A DNA stretch of 64,000 nucleotides from Agrobacterium vitis (GTDB taxonomy: Bacteria; Pseudomonadota; Alphaproteobacteria; Rhizobiales; Rhizobiaceae): the NCBI RefSeq assembly GCF_013337045.2, contig NZ_CP118262.1, forward strand, positions 186,001-250,000, given 5' to 3'. The notes beneath the pieces are model-generated. The model had not been told where the DNA came from, searched no databases, and saw nothing but the letters and a program-made list of their open reading frames with translations. Shown in pieces: positions 59,191 through 64,000 of the stretch (within the stretch, counting starts at the first letter, position 1; each line of letters starts with the position of its first letter). Position numbers and translations under genes: made by a program.

Positions 59191-59218
59191 CAATACATGG
59201 CGTAACAATCCAATACAA
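59191..59218. promoter_or_regulatory. CAATACAA-type direct repeats (candidate MocR site, region 3)
   Basis: CAATACAT (59191-59198) and CAATACAA (59211-59218) are direct repeats 20 bp apart, two helical turns. Read on the other strand they are ATGTATTG and TTGTATTG, the same motif as at 56143 and 57390. They lie 27 bp before the second gamma-glutamyltransferase. Confidence 0.5.
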
Positions 59219-59244
59219 ACGGCCATGGAAAAAGGGAACGGTCA

Positions 59245-60930
59245 ATGCCCCTCGATAATACGCGCAGCAATTGGATCCACGATAAATCAGAAGCACAAGC
59301 TTCGGGCGGGATGGTATCGTCGCGGCACCCGCTGTCGGCTGAAGCCGGTATGCAAATTCTTCGTGCAGGTGGGAATGCTGTCGATGCCGCAATCGCAGCT
59401 TCATTCGCTGAAAGTGTCGTTCAGCCTGCGGCAAGCACAATCGGAGGCGGGGGGCTCTTTACGGTCCGCACGGCAGACGGAGAAGCGCACGGCATCAACT
59501 ATATGTGGCAAGCGCCCCAGCGCGCTTCGGCCGACATGTATCCGATGGTTGGTAAACCAGAGCGCGGGCTTTTCGGGTGGAGCGGCGTCAAAGACGCGGC
59601 AAACGAATTTGGCGGTTTGGCGGCAGCGATACCCGGTTCTGTTTCCGGTCTAACGACGGCTTCAGCCAAGTTTGGGCGGATGCCCTTGGCTGAGGTGATG
59701 AAGCCTGCGATCAAGCTGGCGACCGACGGGTTTGCTATGGATTGGTACGGTAGCCTGATGGCTGGCATTCACCTGGACATTCTCAAGAATTATCCAACTA
59801 CCGCCCGTATCTTGCTGAGAGAGGGCATCTACCCGTATCGACCAAACATGATCGGTGCTGCGGACATTCACAAGCAGCCTGAACTCGCTTCGACCCTTGC
59901 CGCAATCTCGGCTGAGGGTGCTGATGCTTTCTACAAAGGCAAAGTTGCCAAAAGCGTGGTCGACGCGGTGAATGCCGCCGGCGGCATCTTCACTATGGAA
60001 GACCTCGAGACTTACCAGGCAAAGATCACGCCGCTTGTTGAAGTTGAATATCGTGGGTTCAAGGTAAAAGGTGAGCGGAGCGGCTTCATCATCTATGCTC
60101 AGATGCTGAACGTGCTGAAGCACTTCGACGTCTCAAAAATGAAGCCGGACTCCGCCGAGCGACTTCACCTCTACATCGAAATTTTCCGCCATTGCCTGGC
60201 AGACCGCATGAAGGTCAATCCGGATTTCCGTGAGGAGGATGGTGATTGGTCCTACCTGCTGACGTCCGAATATGCAGCGGCACTGGCAGGCCAAATCAAC
60301 ACGGCCCGTCGAACCGACATTCCGTCCGTTTTCGACAGCGCAAAATCGTCTGCCAGCGCGGGCGAAAGCAGGACGGTTCATATCGCTGCAATCGACGCCG
60401 AAGGCGGCATGGCGAGTCTGACCGAGACGGTCATCGGAAACTACGGATCGTTCGTAATGACCGAGACCGGCGTCCTTCTCAATAACGGGATGATTTCGTT
60501 TGCTCCGGTGTCCGGCTACGCCAACTCGATTGCGCCGGGGATGCGGCCGGGAACATTCATCAGCCCGCTGCACATCACCTACCCTGACAACAAGTCGATC
60601 ATGACGATCGGTTCGTCCGGCGGCATCAAGATCATGACATCGGCGTTGCAGATCGCGAGCTACATCATAGACCACGGCATGTCTCCTCAGACAGCGGTTT
60701 CTTTCCCCCGCATCGATTTCGTGGGGCCGAAGGTTATTCTCGATGGCCGTTACGGGGCGGATGTGATCGCCAAGCTCCGCGATTACGGACATGAGGTGGA
60801 GATCCGTTCGGAAGAACTGTCCACCTTCGAGTTCGGGAACCCCAGCGTACTGATGCGCGACGGCGATGGTACGGTTCGCGGCGGAGTAAATCCGTTCCAG
60901 GCGACTGTCGCGGTCGGTTATGACGCTTGA
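59245..60930 (+). CDS. Gamma-glutamyltransferase family protein (copy 2)
   Basis: A 561-residue Ntn-hydrolase-type enzyme parallel to copy 1. SRHPLSAEAGMQILRAGGNAVDAAIAASFAE is the start block, the self-cleavage nucleophile is Thr377 (ESRTVHIAAID), and later come TETVIGNYGSFV and SSGGIKIMTSALQIA. No signal peptide. It opens a plus-strand group with class III and class V aminotransferases and a CoA transferase, suggesting that the released amine or amino acid is deaminated and activated. The MocR-type repeats lie just upstream. Confidence 0.9.
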   Translation: MPLDNTRSNWIHDKSEAQASGGMVSSRHPLSAEAGMQILRAGGNAVDAAIAASFAESVVQPAASTIGGGGLFTVRTADGEAHGINYMWQAPQRASADMYPMVGKPERGLFGWSGVKDAANEFGGLAAAIPGSVSGLTTASAKFGRMPLAEVMKPAIKLATDGFAMDWYGSLMAGIHLDILKNYPTTARILLREGIYPYRPNMIGAADIHKQPELASTLAAISAEGADAFYKGKVAKSVVDAVNAAGGIFTMEDLETYQAKITPLVEVEYRGFKVKGERSGFIIYAQMLNVLKHFDVSKMKPDSAERLHLYIEIFRHCLADRMKVNPDFREEDGDWSYLLTSEYAAALAGQINTARRTDIPSVFDSAKSSASAGESRTVHIAAIDAEGGMASLTETVIGNYGSFVMTETGVLLNNGMISFAPVSGYANSIAPGMRPGTFISPLHITYPDNKSIMTIGSSGGIKIMTSALQIASYIIDHGMSPQTAVSFPRIDFVGPKVILDGRYGADVIAKLRDYGHEVEIRSEELSTFEFGNPSVLMRDGDGTVRGGVNPFQATVAVGYDA

Positions 60931-60968
60931 TCCATGGCAACTCCATTCAATCCGAAGCGGTGATACAG

Positions 60969-62267
60969 ATGAATAATTTTCTTCCCACGAGCGACCAACA
61001 GAAGCAGCGCATCCAGCTTTCGAAAGAACTGATTCCAGGCGGCTCGACGAATTCGCTCTTGCCCCCTGCGGGGATCGAATTCCTTGCCGACTACGGTGAG
61101 GGCGCTTACGTCTATGACATTGACGGAAGACGCTACCTCGACTTCATGCTCGGTGCGGGTCCATTGGTGCTTGGGCATGCTCATCCCCGGATCGTAGAAA
61201 CGATTTCCAAACAGGCAGCCCGCGGTACGCAATTTTTTGGCCTTGCCGACAGGGCGTTGGCTTTAGCCGAGCGTATCGTAAAGACCGTTCCCTCGGCTGA
61301 GATGGTGCGCTATGCATCGAGCGGATCCGAAGCAACATTCCATTCCCTCCGCCTCGCTCGGGCAGTGACCGGCCGGCGGAAATTTATCAAATTCGATGGC
61401 GCCTGGCATGGACATCACGATCTCGCAGTTTGGTCGATGGAGCTCTCGCCGACCCAGATACCAAAAGGCTATCCCATCAGCGAAGGGATTCAGTCGGGCG
61501 TTGCGGACGACATAATCGTTCTTCCTTACAACGACGCGGCGTCCTTTAAGGCAATGATGGCGGAGCACCCCAACGAGTTTGCCGCCGTCATCTGCGAACC
61601 GATGCAACGCACGCTGACCCCGCTGCCAGGTTTTTTGGAAACCTTGCGCGATGAGTGCGACAGATGGGGCACCGTTCTGATCTTTGACGAAGTCGTCAGT
61701 GGCTTTCGATTGGCCCCAGGCGGTGCACAGGAAAAATACGGCGTGACGCCCGATTTGACGGCCCTTGGAAAGGCGCTCGGAGGGGGGATGCCTCTGGCGG
61801 CGATCGTCGGAAAGCGTTCTCTGATGGAGCATCTCGATCCAAACAGCGCACCAGAGACCTACAGCTTCCATTGCGGCACGCACAATGGACATCCCATTGG
61901 CATCGAATGCGCCCATACCACGCTGGACATCATGGTTGGGGAGGGCGGGATCGAGCAGATCTCTCAACTCGGCACCTACGCTCGCGAGAAGATGGAAAAG
62001 CTCTTCAAGGATCTTGGCGTCACTGCCCAGATCACGGGTGAAGGTCCTATCTTCCACTTCTATTTCACGGATGAACCGGTCCATAACCACTCGGTCGTTC
62101 GCCGCTCCAACATTGCGCTCTCGGACGCGATGCACCGCAAGGTGTATGAAGGCGGGATCTATAAGAACTTCTCGAAAGCGTATCTGTCGACCGCCCATAC
62201 CAAGGATCATGTTGACGAACTCGCCGATGCTCTCGGTCGGGCCTACAAAGAAGTGGCCGGCCGATGA
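60969..62267 (+). CDS. Class III aminotransferase (glutamate-1-semialdehyde 2,1-aminomutase-like)
   Basis: A protein of about 432 residues. It starts NNFLPTSDQQKQRIQLSKELIPGGSTNS, a GSA-aminomutase-like N-terminus. RRYLDFMLGAGPLVLGHAHP, SSGSEATFHSLRLARAVTG and FDGAWHGHHD are family blocks. IFDEVVSGFRL is the Asp that pairs with PLP nitrogen, and the Schiff-base lysine is in TALGKALGGGMPLAAIVG. ATG 60969 has a weak ribosome site; a TTG at 60927 is an alternative and would overlap copy 2. In a catabolic operon it is more likely an omega- or beta-aminotransferase than HemL. Confidence 0.88.
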   Translation: MNNFLPTSDQQKQRIQLSKELIPGGSTNSLLPPAGIEFLADYGEGAYVYDIDGRRYLDFMLGAGPLVLGHAHPRIVETISKQAARGTQFFGLADRALALAERIVKTVPSAEMVRYASSGSEATFHSLRLARAVTGRRKFIKFDGAWHGHHDLAVWSMELSPTQIPKGYPISEGIQSGVADDIIVLPYNDAASFKAMMAEHPNEFAAVICEPMQRTLTPLPGFLETLRDECDRWGTVLIFDEVVSGFRLAPGGAQEKYGVTPDLTALGKALGGGMPLAAIVGKRSLMEHLDPNSAPETYSFHCGTHNGHPIGIECAHTTLDIMVGEGGIEQISQLGTYAREKMEKLFKDLGVTAQITGEGPIFHFYFTDEPVHNHSVVRRSNIALSDAMHRKVYEGGIYKNFSKAYLSTAHTKDHVDELADALGRAYKEVAGR

Positions 62268-63454
62268 CGCAAGGCAAAGCTTCGAACGTTCTCAAGCTGG
62301 ACCAGGGTGAGAAGCCGTGGGTCATGAAGCCTACGACGGTTCTGAACATGTCGACGGGACCCGTGGAGGTCTCGCGCCACGTCTTGAGTGCTCAATTGGC
62401 AGACCTGCTGACACCTCACACGGAAAAATTCTGGGCGGCACACGACGAGACGTTGGCTCTGCTTGGACGTGTTTTGCGCACTCAGTCTAGGGTCCTCATG
62501 ATGCATGGCTCGATCCGTACAGGGATCGATCTGGCCCTTGCAAACTTTATACGGCCGGGAACCAAGGTCCTGTGCATCGTCAACGGATTCTGGGGGGAAC
62601 TCATCGCCCAATGGTCCGAACGATACGGCGCTGAGGTCACTCGGCTGAACCATGAATTGCTCGAGCCGGTGGACGTGCAAAGGGTTTCAGAAGCGGTCAG
62701 GGCGAGCAAGTTCGACCTCGTCACCCTGGTCCACGTCGAAACGAACTCAGGCATCGTAAATCCGGTAGAGGAAGTTGGCAAACTCCTCTCCGCAACGGAT
62801 ACCCTATATTTCGTTGACACGGCGTGCTCGGTTGGCGCGATGCGCGTGGAAACCGATGCTTGGGACATCGATATTCAAACGACAGGCTCTCATAAGTGCC
62901 TTTCGGCGGTGCCTGGCCTGGCGGTCGTATCTGTTTCCGAGAAGGCATGGGCAAAACTTGCCACTATAGAGCCCGTTGGCACTTATTTCGAGTTTCGCAG
63001 CTGGTGGCGCAATACTGTCGAGCGCGCTTCAGTGCCGCCGTTCACGCAACCATCTACGCTTGTTCTGGCGCTGCGTGCCGCGCTGCAGGAGATCGATGTC
63101 TTCGGTATCGAGGCATGGTGGGAACTCCACGAGCGGGTCGCCGACGGGTTCATAAGCGAGATCCGGGACATCGGCTTCCGGCTTCTCCTTGATGATGGAC
63201 CAGCGGCAAACAATCGCCGCCTCTATTCGGACACGGTTATTGCCGTCAGATATCCGGAACACATCGACGACGAAAAATTCAGACGCGTCTTGTTGGATGA
63301 TTTTGGAATTTTCGTGATTGGGAATGTCGGCGAGTTCGCCGGCAAATCGTTCAGGGCAGGTCTGATGAGTGCCGCGCAAATGCAACCGGTGAACGTTTAC
63401 GGTGCGCTGGCCGCGTTTCGTGAAACCGCTGCATCCGCTCGTTGCTGGAAATAG
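62264..63454 (+). CDS. Class V aminotransferase (serine-glyoxylate / ureidoglycine-glyoxylate type)
   Basis: A 396-residue fold-type I enzyme. NMSTGPVEVSRHVLSAQ is the typical class V start, FVDTACSVGAMRVETDAWDIDIQTTGSHKCL holds the Asp and PLP lysine, and PGLAVVSVSEKAW follows. Relatives include serine-glyoxylate, alanine-glyoxylate and ureidoglycine-glyoxylate aminotransferases. Its start overlaps the class III gene (ATGA at 62264-62267), so both are coupled. A GC-rich hairpin lies downstream, before the CoA transferase. Confidence 0.88.
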   Translation: MTQGKASNVLKLDQGEKPWVMKPTTVLNMSTGPVEVSRHVLSAQLADLLTPHTEKFWAAHDETLALLGRVLRTQSRVLMMHGSIRTGIDLALANFIRPGTKVLCIVNGFWGELIAQWSERYGAEVTRLNHELLEPVDVQRVSEAVRASKFDLVTLVHVETNSGIVNPVEEVGKLLSATDTLYFVDTACSVGAMRVETDAWDIDIQTTGSHKCLSAVPGLAVVSVSEKAWAKLATIEPVGTYFEFRSWWRNTVERASVPPFTQPSTLVLALRAALQEIDVFGIEAWWELHERVADGFISEIRDIGFRLLLDDGPAANNRRLYSDTVIAVRYPEHIDDEKFRRVLLDDFGIFVIGNVGEFAGKSFRAGLMSAAQMQPVNVYGALAAFRETAASARCWK

Positions 63455-63512
63455 CGCGAAGCCACTGAGAGCGCACCATCAACGTGCGATGAAATCCTTG
63501 CAAGCCACCTAA

Positions 63513-63537
63513 CCCGCGTCATGAGGAGTGACGCGGG
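63513..63537 (+). terminator. Hairpin after the class V aminotransferase
   Basis: CCCGCGTC and GACGCGGG form a perfect 8-bp stem with a 9-base loop. It lies about 60 bp past the aminotransferase stop. No T-run follows, so full or partial termination is a guess. Confidence 0.45.
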
Positions 63538-63608
63538 AGCGCTATCCATCGAGCGTCGCACTCAAGGGAGGCGAGAGCAGTCATTATGGTCGAAGGAGGA
63601 GTATTCCA

Positions 63609-64000
63609 TTGAACAGTTTGCCATTGTCCGGGATCCTGGTCCTTGACCTGTCGCGCGTCCTAGCTGGGCCGCTGAGTGCCATGTCGTTGGGAGACCTTGG
63701 AGCGGACGTCATCAAGGTGGAACATCCGGTACGCGGCGACGATACGCGTGACTGGGGCGTTAAGATCGCCCCCGGGGAGACGTCATACTTTAACAGTTTC
63801 AATCGCAACAAGAAATCGTTCCCGCTCGACCTCTCGACGGACGCAGGCCGAGAAGCAGTGAAATCGCTTTGCGATCGTGCCGATGTCGTGATCGAAAATT
63901 TTAAGACAGGTGATATGGAGAGGTTCGGGCTCGGATACGAGGTGCTATCCAAGCGCAATCCGAAGCTTATCTATTGCGCGGTATCTGGCTACGATCGGAA
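63609..64000 (+). CDS. CaiB/BaiF family CoA-transferase (class III), 5-prime part only
   Basis: The frame opens at TTG 63609 with AAGGAGGA about 8 bp upstream and runs off the right edge (130 codons). The start is typical of CaiB/BaiF: SGILVLDLSRVLAGPLSAMSLGDLGADVIKVEHP, followed by GDDTRDWG, FNRNKKSFPLDLS and VVIENFKTGDMERFGLGY. The catalytic Asp of class III CoA transferases lies further on, outside the window. It moves CoA between carboxylic acids, which would activate a deaminated acid from this operon. Confidence 0.88.
   Translation, partial: MNSLPLSGILVLDLSRVLAGPLSAMSLGDLGADVIKVEHPVRGDDTRDWGVKIAPGETSYFNSFNRNKKSFPLDLSTDAGREAVKSLCDRADVVIENFKTGDMERFGLGYEVLSKRNPKLIYCAVSGYDR

Noticed and set aside
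60969..62267. HemL (glutamate-1-semialdehyde aminomutase) for haem synthesis
   Set aside because: It is only HemL-like in the N-terminus; alphaproteobacteria mostly make aminolevulinate by HemA (C4 route), and the operon is catabolic.

Overview
The window reads as Rhizobiaceae-type alphaproteobacterial DNA (Rhizobium/Agrobacterium/Ensifer-like). The reasons are moderately high GC, dense ATGA/GTGA-coupled operons, a BMP-type nucleoside ABC importer, an HglS-YdiJ module and many short-chain dehydrogenases (SDRs). No rRNA, tRNA, insertion sequence or CRISPR array was recognised. The content is accessory, catabolic and stress-related, as expected of a megaplasmid, chromid or chromosomal island. 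That placement is an inference.

Region 1 (1-11.4 kb) is a redox and efflux zone. It opens with a tandem duplication of a two-gene unit (SnoaL-like protein + SDR). It continues with an HxlR regulator and an SDR, the scrap of a further SDR, a TetR regulator with a DHA2-type MFS pump, an SDR, an aldo/keto reductase, a DUF1684 protein, and a MarR regulator with a second DHA2 pump.

Region 2 (11.4-28.6 kb) looks like one catabolic island. A GntR/FCD regulator with an SDR and an HD-domain phosphohydrolase runs on the minus strand. Divergent from it are a nucleoside hydrolase, a complete BMP-family nucleoside ABC importer, an epimerase-like dehydrogenase, a second nucleoside hydrolase, a StyA-like flavin monooxygenase with its flavin reductase, a dihydropyrimidinase/hydantoinase, a PfkB sugar kinase and an unusual PNPOx-FNR-ferredoxin fusion. 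A YgeA-type Asp/Glu racemase ends the block. Together they suggest import of a nucleoside-like N-glycoside, removal and phosphorylation of the sugar, and oxygenation and hydrolytic opening of the base. The palindrome ATACGA-N12-TCGTAT occurs twice, before the first hydrolase and before the importer, and is the likely GntR operator.

Region 3 (28.8-41.8 kb) is a stress and redox zone: an orphan flgD, MarR/cytochrome b561, a broken monooxygenase gene, a Tat-exported DJ-1/PfpI protein, a TetR regulator, a DUF5666-like periplasmic protein, a cytochrome b with a Tat-exported molybdopterin protein, SnoaL-like proteins, a chorismate mutase, an alpha/beta hydrolase and GNATs. Seven copies of a palindrome close to CTACCTACTAGAAGGTAG lie before genes here and before the MarR/MFS pair at 9.5 kb. 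One abuts the start of the TetR gene at 32.8 kb, so a dispersed local regulon is likely.

Region 4 (42-57.3 kb, all minus strand) holds a YdiJ-type D-2-hydroxyglutarate dehydrogenase, an aminotransferase and HglS (2-oxoadipate dioxygenase/decarboxylase), which is the end of the 2-aminoadipate branch of lysine catabolism. Beside them are a diverged HglS paralogue, a VOC protein, a gamma-glutamyltransferase and a spermidine/putrescine-type ABC importer with fused permeases and two paralogous binding proteins. Region 5 (57.5-64 kb, plus strand) has a MocR-type regulator, a second gamma-glutamyltransferase, class III and class V aminotransferases and the start of a CoA transferase. TTGTATTA-like repeats around the MocR gene suggest that it controls both arms.
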